DNA of 64,000 nucleotides from an uncultured Bacilli bacterium (GTDB lineage: Bacteria > Bacillota_I > Bacilli_A > RF39 > UBA660): NCBI GenBank assembly GCA_947626425.1, contig CANQRX010000001.1, forward strand, positions 1-64,000. Reading direction: 5' to 3'. This document shows positions 47,065-56,022 of the stretch, one piece after another. The notes beneath the pieces were generated by a model, which saw only the letters and a list, made by a program, of their open reading frames with translations, searched no databases and was not told the DNA's origin. A program made the translations under genes and the position numbers. Numbering within the stretch: position 1 is the stretch's first letter; each line of letters begins with the position of its first letter.

Positions 47065-47125
47065 TATTCACCATTCCCTTTAAAAAGATAATTCCCTAAT
47101 TAACCATATGAAAAAAACAAAGAAT

Positions 47126-47731
47126 TTATTCAGATATAATTTTTCGATCTTCTAAAGCCCGATCTAAAGTTGCCATATCTAAATAATCAATCTCTGCTCC
47201 CATAGGTAAACCATAAGAAAGACGGGATATTTTTACCTTCTTATTTTCAAAAATTTTTTTAATATATAAAGTGGTAGTTTCCCCTTCTAATGACGATTTT
47301 AAAGCTAATATCAATTCTGGATTTTCTAAATTTTCCACTCTTTCCACCAACGATTTTAAATTAATATCTTCAACATTAATATCATCGATTGGCGATAGCA
47401 AACCATTTAAAACATGATAAGTTCCCTGATATTTGCCAGCTTTTTCTATTGCAAAAACGCTTTTATAATCTTCAATTACACATATTACATTTTTATCACG
47501 ATAAGAACTATCACATATATTACAAATTTCATTGTTAGTTAAATGCCCACATATTTTGCAAGGCTTTAAAACATTTTTAGCATTTAATATATTTACACTT
47601 ACACTTTCTAAAAAATCCTCAGGCATTTCAATTAAAGCAAGCGCCAATCGCTCAGCACTTTTTTCGCCTATTCCTGGTAACTTTTTAAAAAAATCAATAA
47701 TATGCTCCAATTCTGGTGGATATAATTTCAT
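47126..47731 (-). CDS. recR: recombination mediator RecR
   Basis: 201 residues. N-terminal helix-hairpin-helix FFKKLPGIGEKSAERLALAL, zinc-binding CKICGHLTNNEICNICDSSY, then Toprim domain VICVIEDYKSVFAIEKAG, then SRLSYGLPMGAEIDYLD. RecR with RecO and RecF loads RecA at gaps. One base after yaaK, as in Bacillus dnaX-yaaK-recR. Confidence 0.97.
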   Translation of the reverse strand: MKLYPPELEHIIDFFKKLPGIGEKSAERLALALIEMPEDFLESVSVNILNAKNVLKPCKICGHLTNNEICNICDSSYRDKNVICVIEDYKSVFAIEKAGKYQGTYHVLNGLLSPIDDINVEDINLKSLVERVENLENPELILALKSSLEGETTTLYIKKIFENKKVKISRLSYGLPMGAEIDYLDMATLDRALEDRKIISE

Positions 47732-47732
47732 C

Positions 47733-48029
47733 TTACATCAATCCATCAAACATTCCAGCATATTGTCCCATTTTATCTTCATATTCTTTATTTACTTTTT
47801 CTAAAGCATCTTTCATTGCTAAAACTATAAAGTCTTCAAGCATTTCAATATCATCTTCATCTAAACTTTCTTGATTAATTTTACAAGAAACCATATCTTT
47901 ATTACCGTTTAATTTTACTTCTACCCACTCATATTTTCCAACAAATTCTTCTTGGGCTATTTCCTTTTTTTTACTTTCTAAATCACGTTGCATCCTTTGA
48001 GCTTGTTGCATCAATTTTTGCATATTCAT
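47733..48029 (-). CDS. yaaK: nucleoid-associated protein, YbaB/EbfC family
   Basis: 98 residues. Start MNMQKLMQQAQRMQRDLESK, then VEVKLNGNKDMVSCKINQES; end YEDKMGQYAGMFDGLM. Small dimeric DNA-binding protein; cellular role not precisely known. Between dnaX and recR as in nearly all bacteria. Confidence 0.95.
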   Translation of the reverse strand: MNMQKLMQQAQRMQRDLESKKKEIAQEEFVGKYEWVEVKLNGNKDMVSCKINQESLDEDDIEMLEDFIVLAMKDALEKVNKEYEDKMGQYAGMFDGLM

Positions 48030-48103
48030 TTTTAAAAATCTCCACCTTTCGTTATATATAATTTATAAATATACAATTTTATTTTAACGTCTTCATTGAC
48101 GAT

Positions 48104-49762
48104 CTAATCTATTATTTCTATTTTTTCTTCCGAAAATAAATCTTTTGCTATTTCTTCTAAAGCATTTTCCTCAGTCGGCTTCAACTCATTTAAGCTATCT
48201 TCATCTATTATCTCATATTTTATACCATTTTTTAAATTTTTAATATATTCTTCCTTCATTTCATTCCAATCTTTCTCAGATACTGCAATTAACTTTATAT
48301 TTTCACCTAAAATATTCGCCAAAGATTTTTCAATTTCTAAAATTTTTCGATTAATTAATAAAACCGTACTTTCTAAACTAACTGCCATAACCACAATTTC
48401 TGGGCTAGCTAATACAATTTTGGCATCTATTAATAAAGATTTTATTTCAGGTTTAATATCACTTGTCGCAAATTCTTGAAACTTATTTTGAAAATAAGTT
48501 AAATACTTTTTATGTGCATTGACAAAACAGTTATTTATTCTAACCATTTTTAATTCATTTAAATACTCAATCATTTCTTCTTCATAATCATTACTAAAAG
48601 TTTCGGCTGTCGTTGTTTGAATATCACTATTTTTTATTTCATTTCCAAAGTTTTGTTCTAAAATAACTTGGCTTTCTTTATTTTTTGATTCCCCATTTAT
48701 CTCGTTTTTAGGCATCCTTTCTTGATTTTTTAATTCATCTTTATTTATATATTTTAACAAAATTAACTGAATTAAAACAAAAGGACTTATATAGACATTA
48801 ACTTTGTTTAAACAATCATTTAAATCAAAAATTAAATTTTTTATTTGTTCATAACTTAATTTTTGCGAATAAGGATCATTCTTAATTTTAATCGCTTTTT
48901 GAACTAATTGAGCTATTAATTTTTTTACAAACACTTTATAATCAGTTGCATTATTTTCTAATTCTTTAATAGCTTCAACTATAGCCATCGCATCATTATT
49001 TTCCAATGCTTCGACCATTTTATTGATAAATACAGATGAGATAGAACCATAATTAACTAAAATTTTATCCAAAGTTATTTCTGTGCCATCACTAGAAAGC
49101 TGATCTATTAAAGATAATGCATCCCGTAAACCACCTTCAGCTAAATAACTTACCTCACTTAAAGCTTCATCTGTAATTTTAATTCCTTCATTTTGACAAA
49201 CAAAAGCTAGTCTATTTTTAATATCTTCTAAAGCGATTTTTTTAAAATTAAACCTTTGACACCGAGATAAAATTGTTATAGGAACACTTTCTACATTCGT
49301 CGTAGCCATAATAAAAATTGCATGTGCTGGAGGTTCCTCCAATGTTAATAACAACGCATTAAAAGCATTTTGAGTCATCATGTGGACTTCATCAATAATG
49401 TAAATTTTGTAACGGCCTTCCGAAGGAGCAATTTTAACATTATTTATCAACTCTCTAATATCATCAACACCATTATTTGAGGCTGCATCAATTTCAATAA
49501 TATCCGCACTTGAGTTAAAATTTAAACAACTATTACACTTTCCACATGCTTCACCATTTACTAAATTTTCACAGTTGATAGTCTTAGCAAAAATCTTAGC
49601 TGTACTAGTTTTCCCAGTTCCCCGAGGTCCCGTAAATAAATAAGCATGAGAAATTTTATCATTCATAATAGCATTTTTTAACATTTTTACAGTATAATCT
49701 TGCCCAACAACATTAGAAAAATCACTGGGACGATATTTTCTATACAAAACTTTATAATCCAT
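48104..49762 (-). CDS. dnaX: DNA polymerase III gamma/tau subunit
   Basis: About 552 residues. Start YKVLYRKYRPSDFSNVVGQD; Walker A LFTGPRGTGKTSTAKIFAKT; zinc cluster CENLVNGEACGKCNSC; Walker B YIIDEVHMMTQNAFNALL; arginine-finger region TILSRCQRFNFKKI. ATPase core of the clamp loader, with a long C-terminal tau region. ATG at 49762, nine bases after GGAGGG; a TTG three codons earlier is less likely. Confidence 0.96.
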   Translation of the reverse strand: MDYKVLYRKYRPSDFSNVVGQDYTVKMLKNAIMNDKISHAYLFTGPRGTGKTSTAKIFAKTINCENLVNGEACGKCNSCLNFNSSADIIEIDAASNNGVDDIRELINNVKIAPSEGRYKIYIIDEVHMMTQNAFNALLLTLEEPPAHAIFIMATTNVESVPITILSRCQRFNFKKIALEDIKNRLAFVCQNEGIKITDEALSEVSYLAEGGLRDALSLIDQLSSDGTEITLDKILVNYGSISSVFINKMVEALENNDAMAIVEAIKELENNATDYKVFVKKLIAQLVQKAIKIKNDPYSQKLSYEQIKNLIFDLNDCLNKVNVYISPFVLIQLILLKYINKDELKNQERMPKNEINGESKNKESQVILEQNFGNEIKNSDIQTTTAETFSNDYEEEMIEYLNELKMVRINNCFVNAHKKYLTYFQNKFQEFATSDIKPEIKSLLIDAKIVLASPEIVVMAVSLESTVLLINRKILEIEKSLANILGENIKLIAVSEKDWNEMKEEYIKNLKNGIKYEIIDEDSLNELKPTEENALEEIAKDLFSEEKIEIID

Positions 49763-49835
49763 ATAATTCAACCCTCCTTTAATAAGGATTTTATCAAAAC
49801 CCTAAAAAAAAGTCTATCATCAAAAAATAATAAAT

Positions 49836-50267
49836 CTATTTTCTTTTATCCTTAAAAAAATCTTTCAATATATTATTATACATTAGTTCGTATTCTTTGT
49901 CAATAGCATCTGAATGCATACATATGTTCGTTTTATTATATTCCTTCTTATAAGTCAATTTATCTAGCAAATAGTATACCTTGGAAATCCTTGACTGCTT
50001 TATAACTTCTAGACACATACTGCACGGCTTTAACGTAACATATAAAGTACAATCAGCTAAATTCCACCGTCCCAAAGCACGGGAAGCTTCAGCTATCGTA
50101 TTTATCTCAGCATGCCCTAGTATTGACTTATCCCTTTCTCTAGTATTGCAACCACTAGAAATTATCTTTCCGTCTCGTATTAATACGGCTCCAATCGGAA
50201 CATCATCAGTTAATAACGATGCCTTTGCCTTTTCTATACAAGCATCCCATATTTCTATCTCATTCAT
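49836..50267 (-). CDS. tadA: tRNA-specific adenosine deaminase TadA
   Basis: About 143 residues. Zinc/catalytic motifs GHAEINTIAEASRALG and TLKPCSMCLEVI. TadA converts A34 to inosine in tRNA-Arg(ACG). The ATG at 50267 follows GGAGTGAGGAAA; the open frame upstream runs into the SRP RNA gene and should not be used. Gene order ffs-tadA-dnaX: in Bacillus the SRP RNA lies between tadA and dnaX, so it has moved. Confidence 0.94.
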   Translation of the reverse strand: MNEIEIWDACIEKAKASLLTDDVPIGAVLIRDGKIISSGCNTRERDKSILGHAEINTIAEASRALGRWNLADCTLYVTLKPCSMCLEVIKQSRISKVYYLLDKLTYKKEYNKTNICMHSDAIDKEYELMYNNILKDFFKDKRK

Positions 50268-50286
50268 TTTCCTCACTCCATTACAT

Positions 50287-50364
50287 AAAAAAAGTGCACA
50301 CAAACAGAGGCTGACGTGGCTGCTATCTTCCGATCCTGACCAGATTACAGTATATTTGTTGCAC
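50287..50364 (-). ncRNA. ffs: signal recognition particle RNA, small bacterial type
   Basis: The minus strand carries the highly conserved SRP tip: AATCTGGTCAGG, then ATCGGAAGATAGCAGCC, compared with the usual GGTCAGGTCCGGAAGGAAGCAGCC. The ends pair (GTGCAACAAA with TTTGTGTGCAC) and a seven-T run terminates it. About 78 nt and no Alu domain, unlike Bacillus scRNA. The tip differs from consensus in two places (GGATCGG and AGATAGC), which is unusual. It has a near-perfect promoter directly upstream. Confidence 0.9.
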
Positions 50365-50370
50365 AAATAA

Positions 50371-50399
50371 ATTATAACAGATGCCTTATTAAAAATCAA
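50371..50399 (-). promoter_or_regulatory. promoter of the SRP RNA gene
   Basis: Minus strand TTGATT (50394-50399), 17-base spacer, TATAAT (50371-50376), seven bases before the RNA start. The first parS-like site of the array (50421) lies only 22 bp upstream of the -35 box. Confidence 0.85.
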
Positions 50400-50420
50400 T
50401 AACATTAAATATATCACAAA

Positions 50421-53400
50421 TGTTCCACGTGGAACATCAATTTTTTTAATCGCTTACCATTTTACTTTCGTAATTTAATAAAATATTTTTTAAATTTTGC
50501 TTTATTATTTATCAATAAATTTTATGTTATTAACATATGTTTCACGTGAAACATAGATTAACTTTTATTTTTTAAAATTTTTATTTATTAACTTCTACTT
50601 TAAATGTTATATAACAATTTTATATTTACTCTATTGGATTTTAATTTATTTACATAATTCTCTGATAAGTTATCAATTACATTTCAAATTGTTTCACGTG
50701 GAACTTTTTTTAAATTATCAACAACATAAATATATAAAAATATACACAATTGATCAGATTATTTCTGAATCAACTACCTTATCATATCTTATTTTTAAAC
50801 CTTTATATTTTGAATTAACTTGCATTACTATTCATATTTAAAAATTTTTCATTGCAAAATTATTAATCACTAATTATTTTTGTTACACTGTTATCTTTTT
50901 ATAATTATTTGATAAATTATTGCATTAAAATTCCCAACGTTTCACGTGAAACATTGTTTTGTTTATAATAAAAAATTGTAACTTAATTTAAAACTATTTT
51001 TTAGTTAACTTCATTTTTTTATAATACATTTTTACTATCAATTATTAAAATTTCACAAACTTACTTTCAACTGTTCTTTAATGTTCCACGTGGAACATCA
51101 ATTTTTTTAATCATTTACTATTTTACTTTCGTAATTTATAATAAGATATTTTTTAATTTTTGCTTTGTATATATCAATTAGTTTTTTGTTATTAACATAT
51201 GTTTCACGTGAAACATAAACTTAACTTTTATTTTTTTAATTGTTAATTTTTAATTTATTTTCATCAATTTTTTGTGATTTTGAAAAAATTAAATTAGTTA
51301 AGATAATAAAATAATTTTGAAAATTGTTTAATATTTATTTTCATCTAAATTTTGAGCAAACTTTTGGAAATAGGCAATGGTATGATAGGCTTAGATTTGC
51401 CAGTTGGCTTAAATGCTAACTGGCTCAAGCCATTAAATTCATACTATTGGGTTCCTGTTTCCAAAAGGAAATTAAAATTTAGTGAAAATAATCTTTAAAT
51501 ATTAGTTATTATAATTTTTAAATATTTTGTTTTTAAGTTTTTTTTAGACTAATTTATTTTTTAAATCGTTGGTTATAATATCATTAAAATTAACATTTAA
51601 TTTTTAATTATTAACTTTCTACTTTAAATATATAACAATTTTATATTTACTCTATTGGATTTTAATTTATTTACATAATTCTTAGATAAGTTTAATTACA
51701 TTTCAAATTGTTTCACGTGGAACTTTTTAAATTATTAACATAAATCTATAAAAAAACTAATCAGATTTATATATATTTGCTGAATCCACTATCTTTTCAT
51801 ATTATTTTTAAACCTTATATTTTGAATTAACTTGCATTACTATTCATTTAAAGTTTTTTTATTGCAAAATACTTTATTATTTTTTTTTAAACACATTATA
51901 ATTTTAATGGTTGAAATTCATAATTAAAATATACTAAAATCTCCCAACGTTTCACATGAAACATCGTTTTGGTTATAATAAAAGTATATATAATTATAAT
52001 TTAAAACTACTTCTTTAGTTTATTCATTTATTTTTATCTATATTTTTATATCATCTATTCTTTAAAAATTTTCTTTCAACTATTCTTCAATGTTCCACGT
52101 GGAACATCAATTTTTTTTAATCGCTTACCATTTTACTTTCGTAATTTAACAAAATATTTTCTAAATTTTGCTTTATATTTATCAATAAATTTTATGTTAT
52201 TAACATATGTTTCACGTGAAACATAGATTAACTTTTATTTTTTAAATTTTAATTATTAACGCTTTAGATGCTATATAACTATCTTATAATTACTTTATTG
52301 GATCCTAATATGTTTTATAATTTCTTTAATAAGTTATCAATTACATTTTAGATTGTTTTACGTGGAACTTTTTTTAAATTATCAATAACATAAATATATA
52401 AAAATATACACAATTGATCAGATTATTTCTGAATCAACTACCTTATCATATCTTATTTTTAAACCTTTATATTTTGAATTAACTTGCATTACTATTCATA
52501 TTTAAAAATTTTTCATTGCAAAATTATTAATCACTAATTATTTTTGTTACACTGTTATCTTTTTATAATTATTTGATAAATTATTGCATTAAAATTCCCA
52601 ACGTTTCACGTGAAACATTGTTTTGTTTATAATAAAAAATTGTAACTTAATTTAAAACTATTTTTTAGTTAACTTCATTTTTTTATAATACATTTTTACT
52701 ATCAATTATTAAAATTTCACAAACTTACTTTCAACTGTTCTTTAATGTTCCACGTGGAACATCAATTTTTTTAATCATTTACTATTTTACTTTCGTAATT
52801 TATAATAAGATATTTTTTAATTTTTGCTTTGTATATATCAATTAGTTTTTTGTTATTAACATATGTTTCACGTGAAACATAAACTTAACTTTTATTTTTT
52901 TAATATTTAATTATTAACTTTCTACTTTAAATATATAACAATTTTATATTTACTCTATTGGATCTTTTAATTTATTTACATAATTCTTTGATAAGTTATC
53001 AATTACATTTTAAATTGTTTCACGTGGAACTTTCTTAAATATCAACTAAATCTATAAAAAAAAACTAACCCGATATATTTGCTGAATCCCAACTACCTCC
53101 TCTTATCTTATTTTTAAACCTTTATATTTTGAATCAACTTGCATTACTATCCATTTAAAAGTTTTTCATTGCAAAATATTTTATTGTTTACTTTTTTAAA
53201 GCACAATATAATTTTAATGTTTAAAATTCATAATTAAATTTATACTAAAATCTCCCAACGTTTCACGTGAAACATCGTTTTGGTTATAATAAAAAATTTG
53301 TAAATATTAATTTAAAAACCATTTTACTTCATTTCTTTATAATATTTTTTATACCATCAATTTCATTAAAAACTTTATAAACCACTTCTAATTATTATTC

Positions 53401-53535
53401 AATGTTCCACGTGGAACATCAATTTTTTTATCACTTACTATTTTGCTTTCGTAATTTAATAAAATACTTTTTAAATTTTGCTTTATATATATCAATTAGT
53501 TTTTTGTTATTAACTTTTATGTTTCACGTGAAACA
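50421..53535. repeat. tandem parS centromere array, 18 palindromes in 4.5 repeat units
   Basis: 3.1 kb of non-coding AT-rich DNA built from units of about 656 bp, each with four palindromes in fixed order. Class A, TGTTCCACGTGGAACA, starts at 50421, 51082, 52091, 52746, 53403. Class B, TGTTTCACGTGAAACA, at 50538, 51200, 52208, 52864, 53520. Class C, TGTTTCACGTGGAACT, at 50690, 51709, 52354 (core TACGTG), 53016. Class D, CGTTTCACGTGAAACA, at 50938, 51948 (core CACATG), 52602, 53259. Spacings A-B 117, B-C about 150, C-D about 245, D-A 144 bp. Class B is the canonical parS. Units 1 and 3, and 2 and 4, are most alike (offset about 1664 bp in the 50.7-51.2 part), so a two-unit block was duplicated. 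No gene lies in it. Confidence 0.95.
51241..51595. mobile_element. MITE-like insertion with terminal inverted repeats and a long internal hairpin
   Basis: Present only in unit 2 of the parS array. It has ten-base inverted ends (TGTTAATTTT / AAAATTAACA) and a possible six-base duplication TTTAAT at 51235-51240 and 51596-51601; removing it restores the B-C spacing to about 148 bp. The middle (51361-51467) folds into a long stem: CTTTTGGAAATAGG with CCTGTTTCCAAAAG, CAATGGTATGA with TCATACTATTG, GCCAGTTGGC with GCTAACTGGC, loop TTAAAT. It encodes no protein. A structured RNA gene is the alternative. Confidence 0.7.
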
Positions 53536-53536
53536 T

Positions 53537-53562
53537 AAAAAAAGAGAAATTTTCTATTCCTC
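53537..53562 (-). terminator. Rho-independent terminator after gyrA
   Basis: Minus strand GAGGAA pairs with TTTCTC (one G-U) around a seven-base loop, followed by seven T. It overlaps the gyrA stop and is directly next to the last parS site at 53520. Confidence 0.65.
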
Positions 53563-56010
53563 TTCATTATCATTTGTTTCTTCTTCAGTATTTTTTTCAA
53601 TATGTTCAACTATACTTATAGTCGATACTGATTGATTTTCCTTTAAATTAATTAATCGAACCCCTTGAGTTACTCTACCCAACGTTGATACTTGATTTAA
53701 AGGTAACCTAATAGTCATACCAGTATTTGTAATAACCACTACATCGGCATTATCTTCTACTAATTTAAACGATGCTATTGACCCATTTTTCTCTGTAATA
53801 TTCAATGCTTTAACGCCCTTACTGCCTCGACTTGTTACTCGATAGTCACGAACATTTGTTTGCTTACCGTAACCCTTCTCAGTGACTATTAAAATCTTAG
53901 CATCATCATTTGCAATCTCAGCACCAATACAATCATTACCATCTAAATTAATTCCTCGAACACCACTAGCCGTACGTCCCATTACTCGGATTTCGGTTTC
54001 TTTAAATTTAACCATTCGACCCGAACTTGAACCCAATAACACCATATCATCGCCTGTGGTTTTCCGAACACCAATTAACTCATCATTTTCTCTTAAAGTA
54101 ATACAAACCTTACCATTAGTTCTAATTGAATCAAATTCGCTTATAGAAGTTTTCTTAACAATACCTTTCTTCGTTGCAAACAACAAATACTTACTGCTTT
54201 CTTCACGACTAATTTTAACTAAAGAATTAATCGACTCATCCTTCTCAATCTGCAATAAATTAATAACAGGTAACCCTTTAGATTGACGACTAAATTCCGG
54301 AATTTCATAGCCTTTTAAACGATAAACCTTACCTTTATTCGTAAAGAATAAAATATAATCATGCGTTGATAAATTAAGCAAATGACTAACAAAATCCTCT
54401 TCATTAGTATTCATACCCTTAACACCAACACCACCACGATTTTGCGATTTAAAGGCATCAACACTCATCCGTTTAATATAACCCTTGCTAGTCAAAGCAA
54501 TCATAATATTTTCCTCTGGTATCAAAGATTCATCTTCAATATACTCAATAGCCGTCATATCAATATCAGTTCTACGTTCATCAGCATATTTTCTCTTAAT
54601 CTCCAACAACTCTTCTCGAATAATGGCTAATACAAGCTCATCACTAGCTAAAATCGCTTTTAAGCGGTCAATTTCCTTCAACAAGTCATTTAATTCATTT
54701 TCAATCTTTTCTCGCTCTAAACCTGTTAAACGACGTAATCTCATCTCCAAAATAGCTTCCGCTTGAATTTCATCTAATCCAAAACGTTCCATCAACGTAT
54801 TCTTAGCAATTACATCCGTTTCACTACTACGAATTATGTTAATAACTTCATCAATATGATCTAAAGCTATTTTAAAACCTTCCAAAATATGAACACGATC
54901 TTGAGCTTTCTTCAAATCAAATCTTGTTCGCCTAATAATAATTTCCTTTTGATAATCAATATATTTAGAAATAATACTTTTTAAAGGTAAAATTACTGGT
55001 TGTTTATTATCCAACATTAAGAAATTTATCCCATAAGAAACTTGTAATTGAGTATGCTTATATAAATTATTTAAAACAACATTAGCATTGGCCTCTTTTT
55101 TCAAATAAATAACTACCCGAACAGGATGCTCTAAATTCGACTCTTCATGTAAATCAGCTATACCATCAATAATTTTATCTCGAACTAATTGCCCTATTCT
55201 CGTTTGAAATTCCGCCTTATTTACTTGATAAGGAAGCTCTGTAACGATTATCCGTGAACGACCATTACTAGTTTCCTCAATCTCTACTTTACCACGGATT
55301 GTAATTGTTCCTTTGCCGGTATCATAGGCTTTTCTAATCCCACTGTTACCTAAAATTGAAGCTCCAGTTGGAAAATCAGGACCTTTTATATACTGCATTA
55401 ACCCATCCGTATCAATATCCGGATTATCAATATAAGCAACACATCCATCTATAACCTCACCCAAATTATGAGGTGGAATATTCGTAGCCATTCCAACAGC
55501 AATCCCCATTGTTCCATTAACTAAAATATTAGGGAACCTACTTGGTAAAATAATCGGTTCTTTTTCCGTTTCATCAAAATTATCTCGAAAATCAATAGTA
55601 TCTTTATTAATATCTCGAACCATTTCTAAGGCTAGTTTTGATAAACGAGCCTCCGTATAACGCATGGCAGCTGCCCCATCACCATCTAAATTACCAAAGT
55701 TTCCATGACCATCGACTAACATATGTCGAAAGCTAAAAGGCTGAGCCATTCGCACCATAGCATCATAAATCGAACTATCACCGTGTGGATGATATTTACC
55801 CATGACATCCCCGACAATTCTCGCACTTTTCCGATGAGGTTTATCAGGTGTATAACCAGATTCATACATTGAATACAAAATCCGACGATGAACAGGCTTT
55901 AAACCATCTCGTAAATCAGGTAAAGCTCTTGCGACTATAACACTCATTGAATAATTAGTAAAACTATCTTTAACTTCTTTAACAATATTATTCTCTATAA
56001 TCTTATCCAT
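53554..56010 (-). CDS. gyrA: DNA gyrase subunit A
   Basis: About 818 residues. The quinolone-region HPHGDSSIYDAMVRMAQ and the active-site Tyr in AMRYTEARLSKLA are present. The GyrA box appears as FKSQNRGGVGVKG, a variant of QRRGGKG, followed by the beta-pinwheel repeats, which identifies gyrase rather than ParC. It breaks and rejoins DNA for negative supercoiling with GyrB. ATG 56010 is preceded by GGAGGGTTGTTT. 6 bp after gyrB. C-terminus is acidic (NTEEETNDNEEE). Confidence 0.97.
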   Translation of the reverse strand: MDKIIENNIVKEVKDSFTNYSMSVIVARALPDLRDGLKPVHRRILYSMYESGYTPDKPHRKSARIVGDVMGKYHPHGDSSIYDAMVRMAQPFSFRHMLVDGHGNFGNLDGDGAAAMRYTEARLSKLALEMVRDINKDTIDFRDNFDETEKEPIILPSRFPNILVNGTMGIAVGMATNIPPHNLGEVIDGCVAYIDNPDIDTDGLMQYIKGPDFPTGASILGNSGIRKAYDTGKGTITIRGKVEIEETSNGRSRIIVTELPYQVNKAEFQTRIGQLVRDKIIDGIADLHEESNLEHPVRVVIYLKKEANANVVLNNLYKHTQLQVSYGINFLMLDNKQPVILPLKSIISKYIDYQKEIIIRRTRFDLKKAQDRVHILEGFKIALDHIDEVINIIRSSETDVIAKNTLMERFGLDEIQAEAILEMRLRRLTGLEREKIENELNDLLKEIDRLKAILASDELVLAIIREELLEIKRKYADERRTDIDMTAIEYIEDESLIPEENIMIALTSKGYIKRMSVDAFKSQNRGGVGVKGMNTNEEDFVSHLLNLSTHDYILFFTNKGKVYRLKGYEIPEFSRQSKGLPVINLLQIEKDESINSLVKISREESSKYLLFATKKGIVKKTSISEFDSIRTNGKVCITLRENDELIGVRKTTGDDMVLLGSSSGRMVKFKETEIRVMGRTASGVRGINLDGNDCIGAEIANDDAKILIVTEKGYGKQTNVRDYRVTSRGSKGVKALNITEKNGSIASFKLVEDNADVVVITNTGMTIRLPLNQVSTLGRVTQGVRLINLKENQSVSTISIVEHIEKNTEEETNDNEEE

Positions 56011-56022
56011 AAACAACCCTCC

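Noticed and set aside
50268..50417. N-terminal extension of tadA
   Set aside because: The extra frame lies over the SRP RNA gene and its promoter; the proper start with GGAGTGAGG is at 50267.
50421..53535. CRISPR array
   Set aside because: Repeats are 656-bp units with short palindromes at fixed but unequal spacing; there are no unique spacers of uniform length and no cas genes.
53402..53635. Plus-strand ORF beginning in the parS array (MFHVEHQFFYHLL-type)
   Set aside because: It starts inside a palindrome, has no ribosome site and runs antisense into gyrA; a chance frame in AT-rich DNA.
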